Of a stretch of DNA of 64,000 bases, positions 35,119 to 47,540 are shown one piece after another. The stretch spans positions 25,591,636 through 25,655,635 of the forward strand of contig JACGWO010000002.1 of NCBI GenBank assembly GCA_034509735.1. The letters run 5' to 3'. A program made the translations under genes and the position numbers. How positions within the stretch are numbered: the first letter of the stretch is position 1; each line of letters begins with the position of its first letter. Below the pieces are notes generated by a model. The model saw only the letters and a list, made by a program, of their open reading frames with translations, had not been told where the DNA came from and searched no databases. This stretch comes from Sesamum alatum (Eukaryota > Streptophyta > Magnoliopsida > Lamiales > Pedaliaceae).

Positions 35119-36400
35119 TAATAAAGTGAGCTACTATCCACATATATGGTAATTGGAAATGTTGGAAGATGAACAAAGAAAATTTAATAACACACTCAAT
35201 CAACTCCGCAATCATAGAGAAGAAACTCCATATGTAGGGAAAGCAAATCACATCCCTCATTACACACCGTTTTTTTTACCAACATATTAAAATACCCCAT
35301 CATTTTTGCTTTTCATTATTTAAAAATTAAAAGTTCAATTTTCATTATTTAAAAATTAAAAAAATAAGAAGTGAAAAAGTATATCATAGACAACTTTTCG
35401 AAATATGGAAGAACATATATATATATATATATTACTAGTACTAAATCATACTCATTCCTAGTAGAGAATCGTGTCAAACACGTGGAATTATTTCCAATTT
35501 AAATTAAGACAATAATAATAATAATATGTTCTTTTGGCATCGACATAAATTGGTAAACCTAGTATATTTGTTCTTACGCAATTAATAAATGATTGGAATA
35601 AAACCATGATAAATTATTTAAGCCACTTAAATTTATTCTTAAAGTAAAGAAAAATACAAATGGGATGGATTCTTCATTATTGAAATGTCATGACAATCCT
35701 TGACTCGTAATTTATTTAACGCATTCCTTTAGTGCAGTACATGATAAAGCAAATTAATAAAATTATAAATCCAGAAAAAATATAAAATTAGAGAATAACT
35801 ATTAATTGAGACATGTAAAGCCATAATATACACTGAACTTATCAATGAATTGTAAATCATTGACATTACCATTGATATAAAATACAACAATGTAGATATT
35901 GGTTTCACCGGAAAATTTAAAAAAAAAAAAAATTCTATCAAACTTTGAAAATTGTCACTTCTACCAATTAAATATATAAGTATATAGAGAAATGTGAATG
36001 TGGAAAGAGAATTCTCCATGCCAGTGTTGGATTTTCACAACCTTGTGATTTACTTTGTGCTGCTTATGCAGACCCACTATTTATAACTATCTAAACTTCT
36101 TACCTTTTTGAATAATTGTGATTTTGAACAACAAAAGTAGTTAAAAATTTGATCAAATTGACTGATCTTTTATTCATATATAAATTGGTTACACAAGCTT
36201 AACTTTGATAAATGCCATATATTGAGTCATAATTTTGCTAACTGCCAAAAACTTAACTTTGCCCACGTGTCACTATATATTGAATTCCTATAATTCCCTA
36301 GTTGATAATCATTACACAATTATGTTTATAATGATTAATTTTTTCATATAAAAACTAACAATTATACAAAAAAAACTATTATCTTTATATAAATATAATA
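34476..36400. other. AT-rich unassigned interval
   Basis: No gene seen. It holds simple repeats (next entry; TA run at 35411-35431; A run near 35921-35933) and many short inverted AT stretches. Confidence 0.4.
35070..35116. repeat. (ATT)n microsatellite
   Basis: An uninterrupted trinucleotide run of about 15 units. Confidence 0.97.
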
Positions 36401-36410
36401 CATTATTATA

Positions 36411-38230
36411 TTGTCAATGGATAATCTTTTTATTGCAGGAATACTTCCTCAAAGAGGAAAATGCAGAAACTCCTCTAATCAAAAAGGAGGTAGATTAGAC
36501 CAGGTGAAATTATACGCCAAGGTAACAGATCACTTACCAAAGAAAACATCTCTGGAATTCGAAAATATAATAAGATCTCTGAAAAAGAGAATGAGCTCTT
36601 CCAACAATTCCTTATATTTAAGAAAGAGCAGAAGAAGGTCGCCACCGATGAGGTATCATCTTCTTTATTATCTTAGGCCAAAGTACTTGAAGAAGAAGAC
36701 AAATTAGTGAATTATAAATTTAGTAAACATCAGGAAGTAATCATACTCCTGAAAAATGATGATTTAAGATGGGAGAAAGACCCATGATATCTAATGAAAA
36801 GATACCTGGATGTGACAATATTTACAGCTAGATCATATATGCCAAGAGCCCATTATGAGTGCATTCTTAAAGTCATGCAAAGTGTTGAAATTACCCACAC
36901 TTATTCCAATAATGAAAAAGAGTTTAATTACTCAAAAGCAGTAATAAAAAAAAATCACTGTTGTTGAATGGGGAGTTAACCCATTAGGTGAAAAAGAATA
37001 CATTCACCCAAAATCAAAAACCCCGATAAAATTTAATTATTGGGACTATGTTGAAGCATTCAACAAAGCTTTTCTCTATGAAAATTATAAGAGAAAACAC
37101 ACATGATTTTTAAAATTTGTCCATTAGTTTTCCAACAAGAAGTACCAAACTGGGTATTTCAATGGTGGTTAAATTATGGTCCTCCAATTTCTATACTCCA
37201 TGAAATATTTCAGGGTTATTATAACGAATGGATCAACTATTCGCCAAAAATTATTCAGGGGGAAAGATCACAAAAATGGATAGAATGAATGGCCTCATTT
37301 TTCTCCTTTGTGGAATTTTCACTCCCATGGATATGGAAATGGTTACCGGAAGTAGAAATGACCCTACAAAATAATCCTTGTATTAAAAGGAATCTTGTTC
37401 AAAATTTTGGACCAAATTAATGCAAATAAACCCAGAAACAAAAACAAAACAAAAAAAAAATTGTCAAGAAACACTAGATGAAATGGAGGAAAAGCTTCAA
37501 GAATATAGGATACTTGTCGAAAAAGAAGAAAATCAGACTCCTAGCCCCTTCGAGTAATTATCACAAAGGATCAGAAGCAAAAGAGGCATCATCTCTAAAG
37601 AACAAATGATTGAAGAATATCTCAATCAAGTCCAGAAAGACCTCAAAAGAAATCTAACAGGAATGGAGTCCCTAATGGAGACCTCTTCCAAGGACGAAGA
37701 AAATAAGTATTCTTGTTTGACAGGAGAATCACAGGATCCATTCAAGGAACCCAATCACGAAATTCTTCTTGATCAATTGTTCCAGGGATTTAGGACTGCT
37801 TTAAAAGCAAAATCAAAAGTTGGAACTTCCAAATCATCGGAAGAACAAAGAGTCGTCTACCACAAGAGATCGGAAGCAGAATCTGAATAAAGCAATTTCT
37901 CCAAAATAATGAAGAAATAAAAGAAGGGAGCACATAAATGCCGGAAGAAGACAAATTCAGAAGACTTTGACCACGTCGAAGGCACGGACAAGTGTCACAC
38001 ATGCAAGGTGTCTGAAAAATTAGTCCAACCACCTGTCTCAAATGCTAAAGACATCTGTCACTATTGACGGACCTGAAATAAAGTTTTCAAATCCGAACTT
38101 CTCTATGAATATCCCCTTTCAGTTCATAAGAAGGGGAGCCTCCGAAAATACTTGTACTTGTATATCTTCCTTTCCTCTCATAGTAAATAAAACCTTTGTT
38201 TTGTACGCACGTGCACACTTACCATTTTGT
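36411..38230 (+). pseudogene. Decayed polyprotein region, possibly endogenous caulimovirid
   Basis: Plus-strand open pieces at 36411-36707, 37103-37288 and 37606-37890 lie in roughly collinear frames with many stops between. The middle piece is aromatic-rich (WVFQWWLNYGPPISIL), and I associate that with caulimovirid-like or related plant retroelement polyproteins, without certainty. The last piece is acidic and lysine-rich (KDLKRNLTGMESLMETSSKD). Downstream, 37930-38220 has a leader-like stretch with an AATAAA signal near 38187. No reverse transcriptase is seen here. The caulimovirid RT relic at 53990-54570 shows that such elements occur in this genome. It could instead be an unusual Gypsy gag. 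No functional product is expected. Confidence 0.38.
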
Positions 38231-38299
38231 AAGTTTTTCTTTAAGTTATTGTATTTACTTACTGCATTTATATTTCTTTTAATTTTGCTCTTTGCTTAA

Positions 38300-39364
38300 T
38301 GAAAGGCTAAATTTCTACTGTTGAATTATCCATGACAACAGAGATAGCACGGTTCTTAAAAAAAAGAGTATTTTAAGTCAATGATAAATATACTGGGAAA
38401 ATGAATGAATATGGAAAGGAGACCCTTTGGGTCGTTCCGTTAAATTATGGGTATGAATGAAGTCTGTGTTGCCATTGCTGTCCAGTTTTGCCGAGTATGG
38501 CGTTGTTTGGGCTTTTGTGTTGTATTTTCCGACTGAGTTCATACTTATTAATTTAACGTAGCGTAAAAAGTTCCCAAACTTACTCTTCTCCAATTTATTT
38601 AGCTCTCCTTATATCAATACATAATATTAAGATATTTATAGTTTATTATGTATCAAATATTATATTCATATGAAATATAGTATCTTATACGAAATATCAT
38701 ATATCAAATATTATGGCTGCATATCAAACATCATCGCTATATTATCATAAACTATAACTAATAATCAATTCAGATAATATTTCATATTATGGGATATATA
38801 CTAAACTGTAATTGATATTTCGTATCAAAGGAATTATTAACTCGAAAAAAAAAAAGATAGAAAGATAATATTGATTAGATTCTTTTGGATAAATATTATT
38901 TTTTATCTAAAAAACTTGTTATTTTCCATTTTGGCATAACAAAGCTTATTGAGGCTGTCATGTCTGTACATATGTAACGCTCAAGTGAATTATTTCAATA
39001 ATTTTATTTATCATATATAGATATGAGGATAGATGAAAAAATTATTTGTTTGATCATGAAAATAATATATTCACAAAAATTAAAATTACAACTTTGCGAA
39101 ATCTAAAGTTTTTGTATAACTAAACCTAATTTTAAGGATTCAAAGATAATTATTTTGAAAGATATAACGTATTTCCATAATTAACCCCAAATTCCAACAT
39201 AAATTATCTTTTTTATTTAATTCATGGAGCATTAGGCAGATTTACCACAGCCTACTATGGTCTCATCTTCAAGAACTAAGGTGGTTTATGTCTATTGAGT
39301 AGACATGAATCATCAGTTAATAAATAAAGCTTTGTTTGGTTAGATATTTATTTTTTGACACATA
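38300..39364. other. AT-rich unassigned interval
   Basis: Contains a run of imperfect inverted AT motifs built on ATATCAAATATTAT near 38640-38830. No gene recognised. Confidence 0.4.
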
Positions 39365-39935
39365 AAACTTTTTGACTGGCTTCATTATTAATACATGTTC
39401 TACTTCACTTCTTGGTCACTGTTGCAGGAGTGTCAATATAATGTACCCTAGTTCTTTTTTTCCTAATCATAAATGAAATGCAGATTTAATCATAAATAGA
39501 TTCGGTCTGCTTTGGCCCCTCCAATTTGAACTTAAAACTTTGAAAATTGCATTTTGACCACGCAGGCGAACGCATCGCATATTTGTTCAAAGCACACCTT
39601 GTCGGTACATGTCGAAAGAAATCATCCAAATTCCATTGAAATTAATAAAAATTACCAGGGGTTGCACCAGACGTCGAAATAAAAGAAACAATAAAACACA
39701 TAGGAAACCATGGTCGTGCATGAGCATGACAAGTATATTCAGAGTGATAAATGAGGTAATTTTGATGATGCAATTTACATGATTTATAGCAGCACCTACA
39801 CCTGCTACTGCACCACAAACCATAACCGGTCGTTGCCTTTATGCGTCTTGCAGATCAGTAAGCTATTGAGGTACCTGCAGCACATGGCGTCGGCTGAATA
39901 TAAGAATATAAGAAACAATTTCTCTGCTTTCAAAA
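39365..39935 (+). repeat. Module R5, direct copy
   Basis: Inverted match of 62240-62810. Landmarks are CACTTCTTGGTCACT, ATAGATTCGGTCTGCTTT, GCACCAGACGTCGAAAT, CTGCAGCACATGG and AGAAACAATTTCTCTGCTTT. A minus-strand frame containing INFNGIWMISFDMY is preserved in both copies, which may only reflect their similarity. Confidence 0.82.
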
Positions 39936-40170
39936 ATACAAGAAAATAAGAAACAAAGGCCATCTAGGTCGAAAACAGTATGAGACAAGGAAAAACAGAG
40001 GGAAATGCAAAAGTGAAGTTTACTAAGGGCGTGGAATATGTGAAGCTGTGGAAACAAATTTTGTTCTAGAAACTTTTGAACTGCAACTAACTTAGCTTCC
40101 ATCAGTTTACCATCAAGCACAAGAAAATAAAGCTATTAATAACTTAAGTCCTACATTCAGCATTCATTCC
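39936..40170. repeat. Module R4, copy next to the Mpv17 pseudogene
   Basis: Matches 25651-25910. Here it follows R5 and precedes the 3' end of the Mpv17-type pseudogene. Confidence 0.75.
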
Positions 40171-40374
40171 CCCAATTATTGATATTTTCTTTAGTTCTTC
40201 TAGCCAACAATAATCATAACAGTAATATTTGCAGCAATACAAATATATCAGAGGTAATTTGGTTTGCACAATCCACTTTTCCTTCAGAATCACACATCAC
40301 CTGATATAAATACTACGAACACAATTTCCATGAAAAAGTAACCAGATACGATATATTGAGGGAATTAAGTTTAC

Positions 40375-43300
40375 CTATTTGGCAAGAACTTCTTTGGGAA
40401 CTTTATTGAGAGAATTACATTCCATATTAAGGCAATAAAGTTTGCTGAAAGGACCTGTTAAAGATGAGAGGTGGGAAAGATATGTGTTAATTTGGCAAAC
40501 AACAACAGTAAACCAAGGAAAAATGCAGTCAACACATCCTGCATTTGACCCAGGATGCATAGTTTTCGTATGCTTGTGGTTACGCCGTTGCACTTTTTAT
40601 GATATAAGAAGCAAGACAATTTTCTCTTCTTTTAATAAAACCAAGAACTCAAGATTAATTGGCCTTCAATGAACCAAACCTAAAATTGTTGTGGCACAAA
40701 ACGAAAGCTGAGGAATTGGAAAGGTAACCACAGTTGCCAATTCGCAAGAACGGAGGAGAACCACTCGTACAAGTAAAAGGTAAAGGTCTTAAATACAAAA
40801 AACCAAATCCTTTCTTCCAAGCATCCTTCAAAGGTTAACCAGTAAATCAAAAGAAAGATTGTTTAACAGTACCTGCTGTAGCTTCAGGATTACATGTGAT
40901 GGCTTTCCCTCAAGTGTCACCAATATAGACAGGAGAATCCCAATAAAAGTGGGAGCTAAAAAAAATTGCATAAGAAATGTCCACAGTCAATATAAGTATT
41001 CAGGAGGACAAATAGGATATTGAGATAACATAAACTATTACATGAGGATTTGCATAATGTGACCAAGAAGACGAAAGAGAGACATTACCTGATCAAGGAG
41101 AAGCCGCAAGAAAGCACCAGAAGCTCCAGGGGCTGCGACCAATTTATTCAGAGACAAATACCTAAAAGTTAACAAGAGAAATCAATTCAAGTCTGAAAAG
41201 GTAATGCATGGAGTATCATAATACCTGGTGTAAAATGGACCACAATTGTACTTGCAGACAACTTCAATTTTATTTAACTATTCCGTTCCACAATGCTTAT
41301 CTGCTCCACTAAAGAGAAATACAAAATGGAAAGGAAAACTTAATGCAAAGAGCACTTGCTAGGTTCAAAATCGACTCAACTAGATACATGCAAACCTTCA
41401 TTTAACAGGAACAACATAAAAACAATAAGTGAAGCTGCATATTCATCCTTGACTATACAAGCTCTTTCAGTGACACTTCCACCACTTATGGATCCTTACA
41501 ACCTTACAACTTCTTTCTTTTAGTATGCAAGTAAATCAATGTGATTTATGCTAGATCTTTAGCATATAACGACAAAAAATTGAAGAAGATAAAGACGCAC
41601 TGGACAAGGATTCCTCCCAAAAATAGTTTCAGTAAAAGCCTTGTTCTACTCCCAAGCAATGATTCAGTCATAGAAAATTATAGCCCAACTAGTAAAATAT
41701 GATTGGATTAATAAATTATGTGATGTCTTTTGGTCCAAGAAATCCTTTCAACAAAGACAGACAAACTGTCATTTAATACTCCATGTATACCTAATATAGT
41801 TGTTGCTTCACTCCGGGTCAGAAATCAAACAGTTGCAACAGAGTAGCTATGAAGGTTATACAATTATCAATAAAGTGTATAGAACACATCATAAATATCA
41901 CTCTGAATTATATATGATTCTAAGTAAAAAGCATGAGATTAATAATTAACCTCAAAAGATAATCAGATGCATTGGCATCAAAAAATAAATGACTGGATGA
42001 TTCGTGCATAAGTAATATTGTACATTAGACATTTTCTTGGGCACGATAGACTGAAAATATTTCAAGCCATTACCAGAATGCAATGTTGGACCGACCAAAA
42101 TCAGCCCCAATAGAGTGAAAATAAATGTCCTCTTCATCTCTAGAGATGGCACTTGATCGATCCAGAGCTGAGGTAAATCAAAGAAAATATTAAATAATTC
42201 ATAATAGAGGAATTCTTCAAGTTAATCCAAGCAAGATACAAAGAGCAAAATAAGAAGATAGTTAATATTTGAAAACTTGATGAAGCCAACTCTTCCAAGT
42301 AGTAAATTTATATTGACATTTCAGCTTGACTTCCAAGTTATACAATCAGGAAACTCGGTAAGGTACTTCAAAACGAATGTGTCAAATAGTGGTGTGCAAG
42401 TTGTTAAAAGAGGATGCAAGATTATCTGGAGTATTTTGTGAAGCTATATTATTAATCTTGTTTGATGTCAAATAACAAGTATCTATAAGAAAAACAACAA
42501 CTAATGTTTCACGCTATATAGGGGAAAAGGAATAAGTAAGATTGAATATGTTTATTTTTTTCAAACTATTTATGATTAATCAGTTTTCACCAGAGGGCAC
42601 CAGGCAAGAAGCCATTCTTGAACCATAATTACCTAAAAAATATACACAAAGAATGATAAGATGTATCTACCTTTATTATATTGCCCAAAACATTTACTGT
42701 CAAGCATATGGAGCTTGGTTTGGTCTACTTCTACACAAGTTGACTGCTAAAGTAGGCAACTGTAAGCCTCCTTGAACCCATTTAGATATCTCCCTCATAA
42801 AATATACAACTTCCTACTAGTAACTCATGACTCCAATTGATACAACTAGCAACTATAATATCACAAAGTACTTGTTCATGCCTTGTACAAATCAAGCACT
42901 CTCAGGAAAAAAACTCTTATTTAATCGATTTCTATCACCAAAATATTGTCATCTTGCACTTTACCCAATTAAGAACTTATATTTAGTATAATTCATCTCC
43001 TCAGATTTAGTGCAAACATCTAAATTTTAGCAATCTATCACCTTTTCACGTGATCAAATGTGCAACTAGCTTATTAGAACCATTAAAGAGTATCATCTTC
43101 CGAAGCTAGGATGGACTAACCACAATAGAAGTAAAGACGGTATAATTCATAATTGCCATAAATTGTCGAGCTACAACATTAGAAAATGGCATCTTTACCC
43201 ATTTCATACGAGGGAAAAAATAATGGCTTCAATCGAAAGCCCTCAAACTATTGCCAAACGTTATGTGGTTTGAACTGGGAGATCGGTAGTTTACCTAACA

Positions 43301-44186
43301 AATTAGATCACCAACCAAAGTAAAAAACGCGGACGTAACAGCTTTGTCCTCATAGGGTACTTGGCTAGAAGAGACATATACATGCATAGAAAAATTGATC
43401 CTTAATTAGCATGAAGTTAATCAAAGGGGCACAATTCATGCACCAAGAAACTCACAACTGTCACATGTTAAATGGTTTACAATCAGATACTTTACATGGA
43501 TAAACTTTTCCACAGTCACAATCACTGCAAGCATCATGAATGATTTTGGGCCCTAGTTTTTTTCCCCTCTTTTTGGCAAAACATATTGCATAATCTAATG
43601 CGATTGTTAGTAGTCAAATTGCATAGATAGACATGAAGAATGTCTTTTTGGAACTTCTTTACGTGAAATAAAATGATCGAACTAGAAATGCATTTCAAGT
43701 TTACTCTAACCATGCACTCAATCAAATTGGTGGAACTGTCCTAGACTCACAACTACTAACCATATACAGAAGTAGAGAAGGAAACTACGACAAATAACAA
43801 GAATCTTTACCATGAAAGCAATGACTAGTTACTCCCACCAGCCCCCAGCGTTGTTGCCACCTCCACCACTAGAACCTCCAAACCTACGACTAGCTTTTCC
43901 ACCGGAGCCACCTCCGCCGCCACTAGAAACCTGCAAAGAGCGAAGACCCGAATGCTGAAACCCGAATTCTGGACGCCCAAATACTTTAAAGCCATTTGTA
44001 CAAGGGGTGAAATTCTACTACCGCAGTTTGAAAAAGCTCCTGTTCATGTGAGTCGGGTTGCAGACCGGAATCCTGTTGTTGGTTTTGATATGGCTGGTAG
44101 ATGGGGTAGTGGACGTGCGAGAGAGAGAGAGATGCCCATCGGAAGAGAAGATGGAATTTTTTAGTGAGCGGGTTCGTAGCCAACAT
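40375..44186 (-). pseudogene. Mpv17/PMP22-family gene (plastid-type), unprocessed and disabled
   Basis: Minus-strand exons match the plant family typified by Arabidopsis AT5G19750 (recalled). They are 44186-43833 (Ser-rich transit-like start, then SSGGGGGSGGKASRRFGG), 42167-42074 (MKRTFIFTLLGLILVGPTLH), 41161-41089 (NKLVAAPGASGAFLRLLLDQ), 40965-40873 (APTFIGILLSILVTLEGKPS), 40766-40680 (EWFSSVLANWQLWLPFQF) and 40454-40375 (NFIALIWNVILSIKFPKEV). These proteins are four-helix organelle membrane channels. Lesions: shifting frames in exon 1, one base missing at the end of the PTLH exon, acceptors reading GCAA and GTAC instead of AG before two exons, and CAG changed to TAG at 40680-40682. The exon that should carry the first membrane helix was not found between 42168 and 43832. 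Introns are retained, so this is a DNA-level copy or a decayed native gene. Confidence 0.85.
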
Positions 44187-44271
44187 ACCTTTTCTTTTAC
44201 TTCTTAAAATGCTTACGCTTAATTCCAAGGAGAATCAAGAATGTGGGTTGTGAGGTTTTGGAGAAGAGAAT

Positions 44272-44283
44272 CTTTTTAAATAG
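44272..44283 (-). promoter_or_regulatory. Possible TATA box of the Mpv17-type pseudogene
   Basis: Minus-strand CTATTTAAAAAG lies about 90-140 bp upstream of candidate start codons at 44186 and 44139. The context is reasonable but there is no further support. Confidence 0.3.
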
Positions 44284-44375
44284 GTCACCCGACCCATTAC
44301 ACTTAACTCGCCGCCCCAGTTTTGACCCTTATTCGTAAAATCGAATATGGAATTGAAATTTCAAAATTTTTTTAA

Positions 44376-44662
44376 TGTGTTAAACTTAGAAAAATCTAAG
44401 TTTATTGGATTATTATCCTAATTCTATATGAGGGAAACAAGAATAACTATTCTCTCCAAAACTCCTTTAAACTTTTCTAGAAATACTTATCTACAAAATG
44501 AATTACATAGTGGTATTTATGGACCACCAAATTTATTGTTACAAAATATATAATTAAAGAAATATAATTACAAACAAAATGGGGGATACAAACAATTGTT
44601 AAAATTATGGGAAAATACCAAGGGGTGTGTGCATTTTTACATAATAATAATATGTATTTACA
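44376..44662 (-). repeat. Copia 3' LTR, 287 bp
   Basis: Minus strand starts TGTAAATACATATT right after a purine-rich AAGAGGGAGTA tract and ends AAGTTTAACACA. A CCATAAATACC TATA-like site lies inside. No 5' LTR partner was found in the window. Confidence 0.72.
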
Positions 44663-44769
44663 ATACTCCCTCTTCAATAGATCCTGCCTCGTTAAAAATC
44701 TTGCCTGGAAAAACCCAATGGGACAAAAACCAAGGCTAAAGAAAAGAGTACAGTTCTATAATCTCTCCC

Positions 44770-46900
44770 TCAATTTAGGCAAATATCTTTCAGACGTCGC
44801 ATGGCAATATTATGTACGAGCTGGTTTAACACCTTTATTGGTAATGACTTCGTAAATAAACCTGCTAAGTTCTGACTTGATGTAATATGTTTAACATCAA
44901 CTTTGCCTTCCACTTGAAGCTCGTGAGTGGAGAAAAATTTTGGCGATATGTGTTTGATTTTGTCGCCTTTAATATATCCTTCCTTAATTTGGGCAATACA
45001 AGCTGCATTATCTTTATATATTACTGTAGGACTTGTTTCAATTGATTCTAGCCTTTCACGAACATAATATACCAGTGATCTAAGCCATACACATTCATGC
45101 CCAACCTCGTATAGTACAATTAACTCTGCATGATTTGACGAGGTGGCTACCAAAGTTTGTTTGGTTGAACGCCATGAAATGACAACTCCACCATACATGA
45201 ATAAATATCCAGATTGAGATATAGATTTATGTGGATCAGATAAATATCCCGCATCTGAATAACCAACTAAATTTGTTGCTTTGGCATCATTATGTCGTTC
45301 AAAATATAATCCCATGTCACTTGTTCCACGCAAGTAGGGCAGAATGTGTTTAACACCATTCCAGTGTTTCTTTGTTGGCGTTGAACTATATCTTGCTAGT
45401 AGATTAACTGAAAAAGCTATATCTGATCGGGTATTATTAGCAAGATACATCAATGCACCAATTGCACTGAGATGTGGTACTTTTGAACCCAAAATCTCAT
45501 CATTATCTGCTCGAGGATGGAAAGGATCCTTTTTAATATCAAGTGATCGAATTACCATAGGTGTACTTAATGGATGCGCGTTGTTCCTATGAAAACGCTT
45601 AAGACATTTTCTGTATAGTTTGGTTGATGAACGAAAATCCACACTTAGTATGTTCGAACTGCAGGCCGAGACAATACTTTGTAGTACCCAAGTCTTTCAT
45701 CTTAAACTCACTTTTTAAGTAATCAACTGCTTGCCAAATCTCTTTTGGAGATCCAATGATATTCAAATCATCAACATGCGCAACTATGATTACAAATCCC
45801 GACTTTGTCCTCTTTATGAATCAACATGGACTTATTTGATTATAATAAAACCCTTTCTTTATTAAATACTTACTGAGACAATTGTACCATATACATCCTG
45901 ATTGTTTAAGTCCATACAAAGACCTTTTTAATTTGATGGAGCACATGTAACGGGATTTTGACTTCAATGCTTCAGGCATTTTCAATCCTTCTGGGATTCT
46001 CATGTATATATCCGTATCCAATGACCCATACAGATAAGCAGTGAACACACCCATTAGTTGCATTTGCAGTTGTTCAATTACTGCTAAACTGATTGGAAAT
46101 CTAAGTGTAATTGCATCCACTATAGGTGAATACATTTCAGTATAATCAATTCCTGGCTTTTGAGTAAAACCTTGAGCCACAAGTCTAGCTTTATACCTTA
46201 TAACTTATTTCATTCATTTTTTTTTTCCGTACAAACACCCACTTATAGCCAACTTGCTTGTCACCTTTTGGTGTTGGAGTTATAGGTCAAAATGTTTCTT
46301 GCTTATTTAGCGAGTCAAGCTCAACTTGTATTGCTTTCTTCCAAATTTTCCAATCATTTTGGTGTCGACATTCCTCCATAATTTTAGGATCATTTTTATT
46401 TTCGTCCAGATTTCAACGGCTCTACAATAAGCAAAAATCTCATCGATTTCAACTTTATTTCTATACCAATCGAAATTATTGTGAGCATAATTAATAAATA
46501 TCTCATAACTATCTTTGAGATCTTGCTCATTACGTTCAGATTCTTTAGATAAAACCTCTTCAGATACTTGCTATTTGTCATCAAACAAGATTAATAATAT
46601 AGTTTCACAAAATACTCCAGATAATCTTGCATCCTTTTCAGAGATATTACTAGTGGCCACTTCAACATTATTATTAATTGAGACAACGTGTTCCTTTCTC
46701 TTTCGAGGATTTACATCTTTCGATCCAAGTGATTTACCACGCTTCCCACTCTTTAGAGGAAGCTCAGCGAGATCCTTATCATCATTTTCAATGGTCTGAA
46801 AAAAATCATATGCATCTATGTGAATACGGTATGAGATTCCAGCCGCAACAAAGTTAGTCTCAACTTCTTTACCCTTCACTTTCAAAGAAGCCTGGTACAA
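44770..46900 (-). pseudogene. Copia pol: reverse transcriptase and RNase H, no integrase
   Basis: In minus-strand order the pieces are: a post-integrase linker at 46900-46571 (SGKRGKSLGSKDVNPRKRKE), reverse transcriptase at 46180-45821 (MAQGFTQKPGIDYTEMYSPI; SLYGLKQSGCIWYN), the catalytic AHVDDLNIIG region near 45790, and RNase H at 45642-44770 (SDIAFSVNLLARYSSTPTKK; VGYSDAGYLSDPHKS). Frameshifts separate the pieces, so the polyprotein is dead, although the last 290 codons are open. The product would copy element RNA into DNA. The integrase catalytic core is absent: the gag zinc region passes almost directly into the linker. Confidence 0.88.
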
Positions 46901-46904
46901 TTTA

Positions 46905-47540
46905 ATTAGGTGTTATGTCGTACGACAAGTACGAGACCAATGTCCAGACATTCCACATCTATGTCAAATATCTCCATTTATAGGTTTCTCTTATTGATTC
47001 ATTGCCTTGTTTCCATGGTTCTTCGAAATTTTGGGATTAATCCATGTATTACCACGACCACGACCGCCACGACCATGTCCATAAGAATGGCCGCGTGGTG
47101 AGCCATAGTGTCGACCACGTCCCTTTCTTGAAGAAGTAGCATTTACTTTAGAAAATGCAACTGGATTTTCAGGGAGTTGTTTGAAACTAGTGGGTCGTGT
47201 CTGATGGTTATTCAACAAAGGTTAATTATTTTCTTCTGCAACAAGTAGGCATAAAATCAACTCTGAGTAGGTTTACTGCTGTTGGAGTACAATGTTAGAT
47301 ACATGAAAGGTAGAAAACGTTTTTCCTAACATTTGTTCATCTGTCACATCTTATCCACATAATCTCAGTTTTGATAAAATTCGAAACATCTTAGAATTGT
47401 ATAAGCAAATGTCTTGGAATCTTGCAATCTCAATTGTATCTACTCATATCTTGCACGTGGTAGTATTACAGTGTTTTGATGGTCAAATCAGTCTTTTGAT
47501 ATTGAAATTGATTTCTTTTCATTGCTCAGATTACTAGTTC
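46905..47540 (-). pseudogene. Copia gag with damaged zinc knuckle
   Basis: Minus-strand pieces match Copia gag: a KTFSTFHVSNIVLQQQ segment near 47270-47320, an Arg/Gly-rich stretch at 47218-46991 (GRGGRGRGNTW), and a CCHC knuckle near 46960 reading HRCGMSGHWSRTC. The first cysteine codon of the knuckle is TGA. Gag would package element RNA. The 5' end and 5' LTR are not evident; sequence above 47540 is unrelated. Confidence 0.78.

Noticed and set aside
39587..39823. Frame with INFNGIWMISFDMY as a real gene, shared with 62335-62592
   Set aside because: Shared only because the two R5 copies are similar; the rest of the frame diverges and no family is recognised.
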